Below are positions 18,553-26,899 of a stretch of DNA of 58,205 nt, one piece after another. A program made the position numbers and the translations under genes. The stretch spans positions 1 to 58,205 of the forward strand of contig JAFGOA010000171.1 of NCBI GenBank assembly GCA_016926735.1, written 5' to 3'. Under the pieces are notes generated by a model that was given only the letters and a program-made list of their open reading frames with translations, made no database searches and was not told the DNA's origin. This stretch comes from Promethearchaeota archaeon. GTDB taxonomy: Archaea; Asgardarchaeota; Lokiarchaeia; Sigyniarchaeales; SOKP01. The stretch's first letter is position 1, and each line of letters opens with the position of its first letter.

Positions 18553-19281
18553 ATGAAAATCAAAATAAAAAAAATCTTTCAAGTATTGTTTATTTATACC
18601 TTATTAATATATAATCTCTCAGGTTGCATTTCATCAGTATTATCAATTTCAACTGAACAAGATGAAATGAATGATGTAGTTTGTTGGGATCAATCAATTA
18701 ATAAAAAATCTTACTCAAGTGAATATGATTATTTAGATATAATTGAAATCTCAATAAATGGACAGATAATTAATATAACCTTTTTAGGAGATTTAGCTGA
18801 TTTTGGTGATAATTGTAGCCTTAGACTAAGTTTTTACGAATTCTTTGATCTTAATTCCTTTTTAAATTTAACCGATCCCTATCAATATCCATTTTATGAC
18901 CTTTATTTTGGTTATACAGCAGATATATTTGGAAGTTTAATGTATAGATTAAATGATTCAGAAACTATGTATTGGAATGGTACTGATTTTGAATCAGAAT
19001 ATCATTCAATTACATCTAATTTTACTATTACTCAATATTCAATAATATACGAAATTAGCATATTTGCTTTCAACCTATCAGATATTACAATATTTTATGC
19101 GCAATCTCATTACTATAATTCAACTCATTCAATGGCAGATTTTGCTCCTGAAATTTATAATTGGTGGATTTATGATAGATCATCAAGATTCACAATCCCA
19201 AGCTATGAATTATTTAGCTTGATAGGAGCAATATGTATTGTATCAATTGTGTTAATAAACAAAAACCGAAAAAACAAATGA
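18553..19281 (+). CDS. Secreted surface protein with C-terminal membrane anchor
   Basis: A signal sequence (residues 1-30) contains a lipobox-like LSGC at 22-25, so Cys25 could be lipid-modified. The middle is a beta-rich, N-glycosylation-rich domain (several NxT/S sites) that begins with a DEMNDVV acidic motif and contains a paired-strand LDIIEISINGQIINITFLGDL segment. A single helix near 217-236 and a basic tail end the protein. The layout matches other archaeal anchored surface proteins in this window. Function unknown. Confidence 0.65.
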   Translation: MKIKIKKIFQVLFIYTLLIYNLSGCISSVLSISTEQDEMNDVVCWDQSINKKSYSSEYDYLDIIEISINGQIINITFLGDLADFGDNCSLRLSFYEFFDLNSFLNLTDPYQYPFYDLYFGYTADIFGSLMYRLNDSETMYWNGTDFESEYHSITSNFTITQYSIIYEISIFAFNLSDITIFYAQSHYYNSTHSMADFAPEIYNWWIYDRSSRFTIPSYELFSLIGAICIVSIVLINKNRKNK

Positions 19282-19334
19282 TTAAAATTATATTTTAAAA
19301 AGCTCTAAATTAAAATATTTTCTTTTTTAATTGA

Positions 19335-19353
19335 ATCAACATGAAATAACTGA
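19335..19353 (-). repeat. Dispersed motif CAGTTATTTCA, copy 1
   Basis: The reverse strand reads TTCAGTTATTTCATGTTGAT, differing at one core base from the other four copies. It sits in the convergent gap between the surface-protein and Fpg-like genes. Confidence 0.45.
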
Positions 19354-19444
19354 ATTTTAATTTTTATATATTTAATTCATGCAAATAGTCATTGAGTTAA
19401 CAAAAGATCGTGAATTAGAGAGATATTAATTTTATTGAAATTAT

Positions 19445-20287
19445 TTATTCCTCTAAAACTTGACAAGAAGGACAAAAGTAAATAGCACCTCCAAGATATT
19501 GTTGTTTTTTTATTGAAGTAGTACAAACAGGACAAGGAGTGCCAACTGATTTACTATGCATAATTCTTGGATATCTACCATAATTATTAAATATATCCCT
19601 CTCGCAATCTCTTCCTCCTAGTTTTACCATTTTAGAAAGTTCATTTCGAGTTGTATCATACAGTAATTTAAGTTCCTCTTTTTTCAATGATTTTATCTCT
19701 CTTTTAGGATGAATTTTAGATAAAAAGAAAATATCCTGAATTACTCCATTTCCGATTCCTTTTAATCCTGGTTCTGAAATGAAAAATTTCTTTACACTAC
19801 ATTTCTTTTTATTGGATATTTTCTGTAATAATTCATTAAAAATATTGAATGTAAATTCTTCTGAAAGTGGATCAATTTTATTAAACTGAATATGAGGATG
19901 TTTATCAATTTTATTGGAGGCAATTAATCTTACTTCTCCCCATCCACTTATCGTTACTGTCATATAAGTTTGATCAGTGAATTCCAATAACAGTTGATGT
20001 TTTGGAGGAATAGTTTTATCATGTTTATGATAAAGAATTCTCTCTCCACCACATCCTAGACTTAAAAAATAGTCACGATCTAATTGAATAAGAATAATAT
20101 TTCCATTTGACTTGCTTTCTGTAATTTTTTTTCCTTTAAGGAGAGATGAGAATTCTTCATCTGAATATTCTCCAATAAAAGCAAATCTATGAGGATTTTG
20201 ACCTCTAATAGCAGATTTTATAGATTTTCCTATAAGTGTTTCATTAATCTGTTTAGATATTACAATTGCTTCAGGTAATTCTATCAT
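19445..20287 (-). CDS. Fpg/Nei-family DNA-glycosylase-like protein lacking the catalytic Pro
   Basis: Structure-wise an Fpg/Nei protein of 280 residues: N-terminal beta-sandwich, helix-two-turn-helix with FISEPGLKGIGNGVIQDI, and a C-terminal zinc finger with Cys 252, 255, 272 and 275. The enzyme family needs Pro as the first residue after Met removal (MPELPE); here it is MIELPE, and the zinc-finger arginine that usually stabilises the flipped base is also replaced (GGAIYFC). A MIELPE-type subgroup exists in other organisms, so this is probably a conserved variant with altered chemistry or a binding role rather than damage. Convergent with the upstream surface gene. Confidence 0.85.
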   Translation of the reverse strand: MIELPEAIVISKQINETLIGKSIKSAIRGQNPHRFAFIGEYSDEEFSSLLKGKKITESKSNGNIILIQLDRDYFLSLGCGGERILYHKHDKTIPPKHQLLLEFTDQTYMTVTISGWGEVRLIASNKIDKHPHIQFNKIDPLSEEFTFNIFNELLQKISNKKKCSVKKFFISEPGLKGIGNGVIQDIFFLSKIHPKREIKSLKKEELKLLYDTTRNELSKMVKLGGRDCERDIFNNYGRYPRIMHSKSVGTPCPVCTTSIKKQQYLGGAIYFCPSCQVLEE

Positions 20288-20397
20288 TGATAAGTTATGT
20301 ATTATTATTCTTTAAAAAAATTAATGATCTTATAAATAGAAAAGAGTATAATGGAATATATGTATCCACGTAAAACAATTATTGGTATTTAAAAATA

Positions 20398-20784
20398 TCA
20401 TTCTTTTAACATAAATTCAATTCTTTTCAATTCATCCCTAAGTTCCTTTTTTCGCTTTTCTACCTCTTCCTTTCTTAGTTTTATCTCATTAATATTTGGT
20501 TTTTTAAGCGGTATTACACTACTAATATCCTTTATTAAATCTTCCTTTTTATATTCTGCCATTATTTCCTTACGAGATTTTCCTCCCTTAAACTGTGGAT
20601 CATTTTTATCTGGTAGTGTCAATTTATTAAATTTATCAATCTTTTGCCTTATCGAGGATCTTATAAACTCTGATTTGGTTTGAAAGTGTAATTTAGAATA
20701 TCTCTTAATCAGATTATTTTCTTTTTCTGTAACTAAAAATTTTATTTGAACATTTCTTTTATCCTTATCATACTTTTTTGCTAT
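20398..20784 (-). CDS. Ribbon-helix-helix protein with coiled-coil C-terminus, apparent ATA start
   Basis: The first usual start codon (TTG, 20622) would give only a 74-residue coiled-coil. The frame stays open and protein-like upstream to ATA at 20784, with GGTG at 20791-20794, six bases before it; read this way the protein starts M-A-K-K-Y-D-K-D-K-R and contains a ribbon-helix-helix domain (NVQIKFLVTEKENNLIKR, then TKSEFIRSSIRQKID) at residues about 10-55. The 128-residue product would be a small DNA-binding protein like an antitoxin or plasmid-copy regulator. No toxin partner is visible. It is divergent from the acyltransferase gene. Confidence 0.65.
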   Translation of the reverse strand: MAKKYDKDKRNVQIKFLVTEKENNLIKRYSKLHFQTKSEFIRSSIRQKIDKFNKLTLPDKNDPQFKGGKSRKEIMAEYKKEDLIKDISSVIPLKKPNINEIKLRKEEVEKRKKELRDELKRIEFMLKE

Positions 20785-20930
20785 AATTTACACCTTTAAA
20801 AAATAATTGTACATAAAATGTACATATTTATAACTTTTAAAAACTAAAAATATTTATTTATAGAAAATATGAATTTTTAAATAAGCATCTAAGAGGAATG
20901 CTTAAATATAATTAAAAATATGAGAATTAA

Positions 20931-22385
20931 ATGTTTCCAGAAAATGGATATAATATAAAAACAGAGGAAAAAGGAATAAATGATTTGGTATCTGATGTTA
21001 ATGATAAAAAGCTTTCTGATAAATCTTCTGTTGGAAAACGTTTTTTCCAAATAGATTTTATAAAAACAATATGTATTATAATTGTAATTGCAGGTCATAC
21101 ACTTGATCGTTATTTTCCTCTTGAATCTTTATGGCAGATTATCCAGCCAATACCATTATTTTTATTAATTATGGGATTTAATTATGGAAATTCATTTAAG
21201 AAAAGAAACTATCATAAAATTAGCGAAATATATTCTTTTCAATATTTCAAAAGAGCATTTTGGAGATTAATTTTTCCATTACTCTTAATTAATTTAATAT
21301 GTTTTATAATTGATTTAATCTGCGTATTCTTTACAGGATGGCATGTAAATGGATGGAGTAGTACCCAAGTATCTACCTGGAGGAATGTGAGTTGGGGAGA
21401 TACAAATATAGATTATACACCAATGAATCTTTTCTATTTTCTTATTGGGGCGCCATATTTTCCTGGTCCTGGTGAATTCTATGTTGTTATAGCAATTCAA
21501 TTCATTCTGATCTTTCCCTTGATATATAAACTTTTTGATAAGAATCCTATTTTAGGTTTATTTGCTTGTTATACAATTGATTTAGGTTTCCAATTAATAG
21601 CAGGTAATGTGCCTTTAGTAAGTAATTTTTTTGACGATTATTCATTTCTATTCTGTGGAAATATCTTAAGATATATGTCCATAATAGGTTTAGGAATCTG
21701 GTTTGTTAATAACCATAATTTGTTTTCAAAAAAAAATATCTTCATAATAATATTAGCTATCCCTGCTTTATTTTTATTGATGATTGTTTATTGGGGGGAT
21801 ATTATACTTCCAGAATCATTTATTAATAGTGAATTTTTTAATTCTATTTTTACGTCACCTCCTATTGTTACTTTTGGTTATGATCTAAAAATATTTAGAA
21901 CATATCCATGGTGGGGAAAAGCAAATTTATTTACATATTTCTTCCCAGCATTCATCTTTCTATTACTTATGAAAGTCTTACCTTCTGAGTTAAATAAGGA
22001 TAAACCAAGATCACAATCCATTACACGATTCTTTGAAAAATATAGCAAACTTACATATCATATTCTTTTAGTACAAATTGTTTATTTTTTCATAAATATT
22101 CCAATTATGAATGATATAAGTATTTCGATAAATCAGAATATGTATCAAGCATTTATTCAACCTATAACAGAACCTTATGGAATAATAACATCTTGGCAAC
22201 TTACTAATAATCCAGACTTATTAAGTTTTAATGCCTCTATATGTGTATCATTAATAAAACTATTTCTAATATTTATCAATTGTTCGGCTACATTTTCTCT
22301 AGCTATAATTTTCTATAATATTGATACAGGACTTCAAAGAAATCTCAAGAAGATAAAAAGGAAAAAATATAAAAACTTTACATAG
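20931..22385 (+). CDS. Acyltransferase 3 family membrane protein
   Basis: Integral membrane O-acyltransferase candidate. After a 35-residue soluble tail, the family signature reads FQIDFIKTICIIIVIAGHTLDR (His is the conserved catalytic residue), followed by about ten hydrophobic segments over 484 residues. Such enzymes transfer acetyl or other acyl groups from the cytoplasm to sugars or lipids of the envelope. The acceptor here is unknown. The large loop with WSSTQVSTWRNVSW between helices is unusual but probably extracytoplasmic. Downstream lies the small Imm32-like gene, 68 bp away. Confidence 0.82.
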   Translation: MFPENGYNIKTEEKGINDLVSDVNDKKLSDKSSVGKRFFQIDFIKTICIIIVIAGHTLDRYFPLESLWQIIQPIPLFLLIMGFNYGNSFKKRNYHKISEIYSFQYFKRAFWRLIFPLLLINLICFIIDLICVFFTGWHVNGWSSTQVSTWRNVSWGDTNIDYTPMNLFYFLIGAPYFPGPGEFYVVIAIQFILIFPLIYKLFDKNPILGLFACYTIDLGFQLIAGNVPLVSNFFDDYSFLFCGNILRYMSIIGLGIWFVNNHNLFSKKNIFIIILAIPALFLLMIVYWGDIILPESFINSEFFNSIFTSPPIVTFGYDLKIFRTYPWWGKANLFTYFFPAFIFLLLMKVLPSELNKDKPRSQSITRFFEKYSKLTYHILLVQIVYFFINIPIMNDISISINQNMYQAFIQPITEPYGIITSWQLTNNPDLLSFNASICVSLIKLFLIFINCSATFSLAIIFYNIDTGLQRNLKKIKRKKYKNFT

Positions 22386-22453
22386 CTAGCTAATAGACAA
22401 AAATCAAAAGAATAAAAAATTATATAAATATCAAGAAATAGAGATGAATATGT

Positions 22454-22735
22454 ATGAAAGTTGGGTATAATAATATTAAAGGAATTTTAAAAATTAAAAT
22501 ATCAAAGGAGGGATATGGAGATGAAAAATGGGATTGTGTAAATATATATGGAGATCCAAAGGGATTAAAATCATTTGCTTCTGTATTAATTCAATTAGCA
22601 AAACTTAATCAAGATAAATGTGTTGGATTACCTATTGGAAATTCTGAACATATACATCTTTACCCAGAAATAGATCTCACATCAGATTCTAATTCATCAA
22701 TTTTGGGTAGACTTGATAGAAAAAAAGGTAGTTAA
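22454..22735 (+). CDS. Imm32-like small protein
   Basis: The 93 residues show the pattern of the Imm32 immunity-protein family: a GDPKGLKSFASVLIQLAKL helix, then LPIGNSEHIHLYPEIDL, a serine-rich turn and a final RLDRKKG. These proteins are usually encoded beside polymorphic toxins in bacteria. Here no toxin gene is adjacent, so it may be an orphan immunity gene or a domesticated regulator. A possible ribosome-binding site (GAGATGAAT) precedes the ATG. Confidence 0.6.
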   Translation: MKVGYNNIKGILKIKISKEGYGDEKWDCVNIYGDPKGLKSFASVLIQLAKLNQDKCVGLPIGNSEHIHLYPEIDLTSDSNSSILGRLDRKKGS

Positions 22736-22793
22736 TTAGATAAATAAAAAAAACATCTGGAAAACTTATTATTTTACATTCTAAGATAATCAT

Positions 22794-22813
22794 CGTGAAA
22801 TAACTGTTTCACG
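22794..22813. repeat. Dispersed motif, copy 2, here within a 7-bp hairpin
   Basis: CGTGAAATAACTGTTTCACG is an inverted repeat (CGTGAAA/TTTCACG, six-base loop). The minus strand carries the common motif CAGTTATTTCACGATGAT extending to 22789. This is the only fully palindromic copy. Confidence 0.55.
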
Positions 22814-22866
22814 GTATTATATATTATCTATATATTTCAAATTAACCAAAGATTTAAATGAATAGT

Positions 22867-22897
22867 AATGTATTAATTTTATTGTGATTAATACATT
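22867..22897. promoter_or_regulatory. Inverted-repeat operator of the toxin-antitoxin pair
   Basis: AATGTATTAAT (22867-22877) and ATTAATACATT (22887-22897) are exact 11-base inverted arms with a nine-base spacer, ending 8 bp before the antitoxin ATG. RHH antitoxins usually repress their own operon at such sites. Confidence 0.65.
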
Positions 22898-22905
22898 TAT
22901 TAATA

Positions 22906-23223
22906 ATGGTACTTAAAATGGCTAAAACAATAACAACACGTTTACCTGATGAAATGGTTGAGGACGTTGAAAAAATAGCAGAAATTGAGAAAATTGATAA
23001 ATCTAGTGTGATTAGAAGACTTTTAAATAAAGCCATTCCAAAATGGAAATTAGATTATGCTTCAAAATTGTACCAAGATAAGAAAATTTCTTTGGGAAAA
23101 GCAGCAGAACTTTGCTCTTTATCGATATGGGATATTTTAGAATATTTCTCAAAAAAGAAGATTCCACTTAATTATGATTTGGAAGACTTTAATGATGATT
23201 TAAAAATTGTGGATGAGTTATGA
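22906..23223 (+). CDS. RHH/UPF0175 antitoxin
   Basis: Residues 5-45 form a ribbon-helix-helix domain (TITTRLPDEMVEDVEKIAEIEK, then SSVIRRLLNKAI). The following segment (KLYQDKKISLGKAAELCSLSIWDILEYFSKKKIPLNY) is the UPF0175 helix-turn-helix motif. These proteins pair with DUF3368 PIN-like toxins in archaea and bacteria. The stop overlaps the toxin start (ATGA), and an exact inverted repeat lies directly upstream. A second ATG at 22918 (M-A-K-T-I-T-T-R) could be the true start. Confidence 0.88.
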   Translation: MVLKMAKTITTRLPDEMVEDVEKIAEIEKIDKSSVIRRLLNKAIPKWKLDYASKLYQDKKISLGKAAELCSLSIWDILEYFSKKKIPLNYDLEDFNDDLKIVDEL

Positions 23224-23723
23224 ATGATTATACTATTATATCAGATACAACACCCGTATTAGCATTTATTAAAAAGAATGAAATAGATATCTTAAAAAAA
23301 CTATTTAACAGGATATTTATCCCAAAAGCAGTTTATGATGAAATATTAAATACACCAAAAGATCTAGGAAATGAAGCGAGAATTCTACAGGATGAACTGA
23401 AAAAAAAATGGATTATAATAATTGAAATCAAATCATTAAAATATTCCGACTTAGGGTTAGGAAAGGGTGAAAATGAAGCTATTAATTTATGTATGGAATA
23501 CGAAAAGCCTTTATTACTAATTGATGAAAAAAAAGGACGAAATATTGCAAAATCTTTAAATATAAAATTATTAGGAACTCTTGGAATTTTAAATTTAATA
23601 AAGAAAAAAGATTTAAAAAATACTGATGAACTTACTAAAAACATCAATCTACTTGTTAAAAAAGGATTTTATCTTTCTAGTGAGGTAATTCTAAGTTTTA
23701 TAGATAATTTAAAAAATAAATAG
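23220..23723 (+). CDS. DUF3368 PIN-like toxin
   Basis: PIN-superfamily ribonuclease candidate. Seen: ISDTTPVLAFIKKNEIDILKKLF at the N terminus with the first acidic residue, FIPKAVYDEIL with a conserved Glu, GLGKGENEAINLC with the third acidic position, and LLLIDEKKGRNIAKSLNIKLLGTLGIL with the last. This is the DUF3368 pattern, 167 residues as usual. Its start overlaps the UPF0175 antitoxin stop by four bases, the standard type II toxin-antitoxin arrangement. All acidic residues appear intact, so it should be active. Confidence 0.88.
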   Translation: MNDYTIISDTTPVLAFIKKNEIDILKKLFNRIFIPKAVYDEILNTPKDLGNEARILQDELKKKWIIIIEIKSLKYSDLGLGKGENEAINLCMEYEKPLLLIDEKKGRNIAKSLNIKLLGTLGILNLIKKKDLKNTDELTKNINLLVKKGFYLSSEVILSFIDNLKNK

Positions 23724-23735
23724 AATAATGTTTCT

Positions 23736-23753
23736 CAGTTATTTCACGTGGAT
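23736..23753 (+). repeat. Dispersed motif, copy 3
   Basis: CAGTTATTTCACGTGGAT lies in the convergent gap between the toxin gene and the ferric-reductase-like gene, and is preceded by TTTCT as in copy 5. Confidence 0.5.
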
Positions 23754-23815
23754 CTATATATTCTGAGAAATCTTCTCTATATTGAAGTTTTATTTTTTTA
23801 ATTTAAATTCTTAAA

Positions 23816-24409
23816 TTATTTCTTTTTCATTTTAATTTTTAAATATCTTTTATATAGCAATGTAAGAATTACAAGTGAAGAAAAAATGGTAAAAGTAATA
23901 AAGATGAATGGATCTTGAAAATCAGTCCCAATTAGTGCACCATGAATATAAGCGAATAATATAGCAATATAATTTAATGAATGTAAATATCTCCATATTT
24001 TTGAGATTTTTTTTCTTAAAATTACAGCAACTATAGCAAGATATATCAGAATTAAAGCAGGTCTTCCTGCTAATTTCCAAAAATCGATCCAAGGATAAAA
24101 GATAGGTATAAAGACCGTGATATCCAATTGTTCAATTGCAAACGCTATTGGATGAATAGTAACAAGGATTAATCCTAAAATTGAGTATATATGATGTATT
24201 TTTATAAATGTCTTTCCAAATATCTTATAGATCTTTGGAAGATATAATGTTAAAATTGTGGCAATGAATAAACATATGAAACCATATAAAGCAGCAAACC
24301 TAATTATACCATCAAAAATATTTTCAGATGGGAGTATCTTTATTATTAATAAAATTATCACTAAAATGTTACCTATAATTAATAATATTCTATTTCTTTT
24401 TGTAGACAT
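23816..24409 (-). CDS. Ferric-reductase-like transmembrane protein (haem-binding)
   Basis: Six hydrophobic segments over 197 residues. Histidines lie in two helices at the spacing expected for bis-haem ligation: IHHIYSILGLILVTIHP and WRYLHSLNYIAILFAYIHG. This is the core of the ferric reductase / MsrQ / NOX membrane domain, without a flavin or NAD domain. It probably passes electrons across the membrane to or from a partner that is not adjacent here. It converges with the toxin gene; start ATG at 24409. Confidence 0.8.
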   Translation of the reverse strand: MSTKRNRILLIIGNILVIILLIIKILPSENIFDGIIRFAALYGFICLFIATILTLYLPKIYKIFGKTFIKIHHIYSILGLILVTIHPIAFAIEQLDITVFIPIFYPWIDFWKLAGRPALILIYLAIVAVILRKKISKIWRYLHSLNYIAILFAYIHGALIGTDFQDPFIFITFTIFSSLVILTLLYKRYLKIKMKKK

Positions 24410-24713
24410 ATATTTAATTAGGTTATATGAGAATATAAATTTTCATTTATAGGAAATCTGTAATGTTATAAAGAAAATATCCCAATGTGGAGATATAAAG
24501 AAAATTTTTGGTATCATTATCTGATTCTTGAATACTTCAGTTATTTCACGATGATCACCTTAAGTGCGGATATCTCATCTTATCACATGCTTTTTTAATT
24601 TCTATAATAATATCTATAATTGATTATAGAAGTATATTAAAGATTCTGCATAAAATTAATAAATTTAGACGATCTATTTATTATTTTTAAAACTAAGAGG
24701 TAATTGAAAAATA
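24410..24713. other. Divergent intergenic region holding dispersed-motif copy 4
   Basis: Separates the ferric-reductase-like and surface-protein genes. It contains A/T-rich promoter-like stretches for both strands and the CAGTTATTTCACGATGAT motif near its centre. No ORF is supported. Confidence 0.5.
24538..24555 (+). repeat. Dispersed motif, copy 4
   Basis: CAGTTATTTCACGATGAT matches copy 2 over all 18 positions. It lies between divergent genes, so it is not tied to gene ends only. Confidence 0.5.
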
Positions 24714-25589
24714 ATGAGAATAGGAAAAAAAGATAATAAAAAAATATTTAAGAAAATTACCTTATTAACTATTCTTATATTCGTTATCTTATCGCAAAAA
24801 ATATATTCTTCAAAAGGTAATGGGATGGTTGTCGAATATGATGGTTCTGCAGGATTCTGTCCTTTAGGAGATAACAATTTTACTTTAGCAAATGCCGATA
24901 TTTTATATGATATAGATACTCATGATTATCCTTATACCTTTGATCTAGAGATATATGCAAATTATACAGTTTACAATCCAGATGATGCCGTAAATGTAAC
25001 ATTTGCAGCACCATTTCCGCAATATTCCTCATATTATGAGAATATATCAATAATAGTGGGAAATCATACTATTCCTTATTGTATAGAAGATCCAGAAGCA
25101 TATAAAGATGATAATATAGATCTATATTATTTAACTTGGTGGGATACCTCTTTTTTAATTTTTAATATAAGTCTTCCTAAAAATGATTCAATAGAGGTAA
25201 AATATGAATTAATCTCGATTAATAATCCTTTTCATGGTAATATACAATCAATAACATATGGTCTATTTACAGCTCATTTTTGGAACGAAATTCTTCATGA
25301 AAGAATTGAATTTCATGTCAATGGTACTTATCCAAATAAATATAAAGAACAATTATATGGATATCCGGAAATTAATTGTACAATTGAAAATCATGAGAAT
25401 ACAAGAAGTTATATTTGGGAATGGTATAATAACAACCTTAGTCCAGATGTTATGGATGTTTTTATTTTCTATGAATTTTATTATATTCATCCTACATACA
25501 TTCTTATGTGGATTATAGGTGTATCTGGTGCTCTTATTTTCATATATTTGATTTATTATCTTTTAAAACCAAAAAAATACAAAAGATAA
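24714..25589 (+). CDS. Secreted surface protein, paralogue of the gene at 57011
   Basis: Signal sequence at residues 1-31, a beta-rich ectodomain with several N-glycosylation sites and a single helix near 264-284 with a lysine-rich tail. The ectodomain shares a recognisable pattern with the protein at 57011: a Y-D-x-(S/T) start, NADILYD versus NATILYK, ANYTVYNP versus ANYTIYNP, then APFP, and late FTAHFWNEILHERIEFHV versus YTADSWNEISYERIEYQV. A small lineage-specific family of anchored surface proteins; function unknown. GAGGT precedes the ATG by 14 bases. Confidence 0.75.
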   Translation: MRIGKKDNKKIFKKITLLTILIFVILSQKIYSSKGNGMVVEYDGSAGFCPLGDNNFTLANADILYDIDTHDYPYTFDLEIYANYTVYNPDDAVNVTFAAPFPQYSSYYENISIIVGNHTIPYCIEDPEAYKDDNIDLYYLTWWDTSFLIFNISLPKNDSIEVKYELISINNPFHGNIQSITYGLFTAHFWNEILHERIEFHVNGTYPNKYKEQLYGYPEINCTIENHENTRSYIWEWYNNNLSPDVMDVFIFYEFYYIHPTYILMWIIGVSGALIFIYLIYYLLKPKKYKR

Positions 25590-25654
25590 ATTAATTATAC
25601 ATAAGTATTTATAATTCATTTGGATATGTTAACTGTTTCATGAAGACTTTTAAG

Positions 25655-26284
25655 TTACTTTGAATGGATTTTTTCAAAAAATTCATCTGGATCAGTTATA
25701 CCAGAGGTAAGTAGACTATATTCTTTTGATATATTTAATTCTTTACTTGATTCTTCTAAAATCTGTTGATTTAATTCTTCTTGAAATCTCATCCAACAAC
25801 CTAAAGCATCTGTAAAATCTTGCCATCCTCCATATACAAGTTTACTTAGAATAAAGTCTTCTTTTGAGGCAATCCAACACTCTATTCCAAATAATTTCTC
25901 TCTCACTCTTCTTTTTAAAGCTAAAGGGCCAATTCGTTTGTATTTTGAGGGATTATTTTTTTCTATAATATGATTATCAATTCTAGTTGTTTCAGTTTTG
26001 TCAAGATATTGGATTATCTTAGTTTCTTCAGCCAGTTTTTCTGTAGCATTCCAATCTTGTATTGGTAAAAAATTAAAATCTTTAATAATATTGATAAATT
26101 CTTTAATTGTTAGGCCTGAATTAAATATATCTACAACAATATCTATATCTCGAGTGATTCTAAAATCAGAATAAAGATTAACTAAAATTCCTCCTACAAA
26201 ATAATACTTAATTTTTTCTTGTTTCTCCAGAGACTCAATTAAATCAACAACTTGTAACAATGTATTTTTATATGTACTTTCCAA
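25655..26284 (-). CDS. Nucleotidyltransferase-fold protein (AbiEii/DUF6036-like)
   Basis: The N-terminal region has the minimal nucleotidyltransferase pattern: YYFVGGILVNLYSDFRITRDIDIVVD, i.e. a GG motif followed by DxD, and later a lysine-containing strand SKEDFILSKLVYGG typical of AbiEii-like and DUF6036 proteins. Such proteins act as toxins or tRNA/protein modifiers in type IV toxin-antitoxin systems. The TTG start directly abuts the TAA of the upstream 77-codon gene, so the two are coupled, the second being the likely partner. A C-terminal fragment of a paralogue survives at 40955. Confidence 0.75.
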   Translation of the reverse strand: MESTYKNTLLQVVDLIESLEKQEKIKYYFVGGILVNLYSDFRITRDIDIVVDIFNSGLTIKEFINIIKDFNFLPIQDWNATEKLAEETKIIQYLDKTETTRIDNHIIEKNNPSKYKRIGPLALKRRVREKLFGIECWIASKEDFILSKLVYGGWQDFTDALGCWMRFQEELNQQILEESSKELNISKEYSLLTSGITDPDEFFEKIHSK

Positions 26285-26518
26285 TTATTTCTTCCCTCTT
26301 ATTTTATCATGAAATTTATACATATTAATAATAAGTTGTTTTCTGGTTAAACTTGGATTTCTTTTTTTTTCTAATTGTATATAGTCATTTAGATTAATCT
26401 CATATAATTCGAGAAAGAGATTCTCAAGTTTTTCTAATTTAGTGTTTTTCATATATTGAATTCTACCTTTAAAATCTCTAGCATTTTTCCGATATATTTT
26501 ATCTTCTTTTAGAATCAT
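26285..26518 (-). CDS. Small partner protein of the nucleotidyltransferase
   Basis: Highly charged 77-residue helical protein. The C-terminal half (YEINLNDYIQLEKKRNPSLTRKQLI) could wrap a partner. No family recognised. Position as first gene of a two-gene unit with a nucleotidyltransferase-fold protein suggests an antitoxin-like role, by analogy only. Confidence 0.6.
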   Translation of the reverse strand: MILKEDKIYRKNARDFKGRIQYMKNTKLEKLENLFLELYEINLNDYIQLEKKRNPSLTRKQLIINMYKFHDKIRGKK

Positions 26519-26899
26519 GATAATAATAAATATATTTTATTAATTTGTAGAAATCTTATATCTAAGTAATAAATAAAGATTATATCTATTATATTTATTT
26601 ATAAAATTATAAAATATGATATGAATTTTAATTTAAAAATCTGGAAACTTTTTTTTAAAATTTTATAAATTTTATATATATTTCAATTTAAAAGTACTTC
26701 TCAGTTATTTCACGTTGATTTTCCATTAAAATTACTGTATTTTCCATGAAGAATAATTTTATTTTTAAAATTATTTTACTAAATTTAGATTAATTTAATT
26801 ATCTACAGATAATTCTTCCCAACTAAACATATACTTACAGATTAAAGCTTTTTTGAATTAAATCTTTTTTTACCAATAGATATTCTAAATATTGAACCA
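26519..26899. other. Intergenic region with dispersed-motif copy 5
   Basis: Mostly A/T without a supported gene. The motif is near the middle. From about 26850 the frame of the ICMT-like gene is already open (after a TAA), so part of this stretch may encode its N terminus. Confidence 0.4.
26702..26719 (+). repeat. Dispersed motif, copy 5
   Basis: CAGTTATTTCACGTTGAT, preceded by TTCT as in copy 3. It matches the consensus CAGTTATTTCACGNNGAT completely. Confidence 0.5.

Noticed and set aside
23333-23647. 104-codon minus-strand ORF
   Set aside because: Antisense shadow of the DUF3368 toxin gene.
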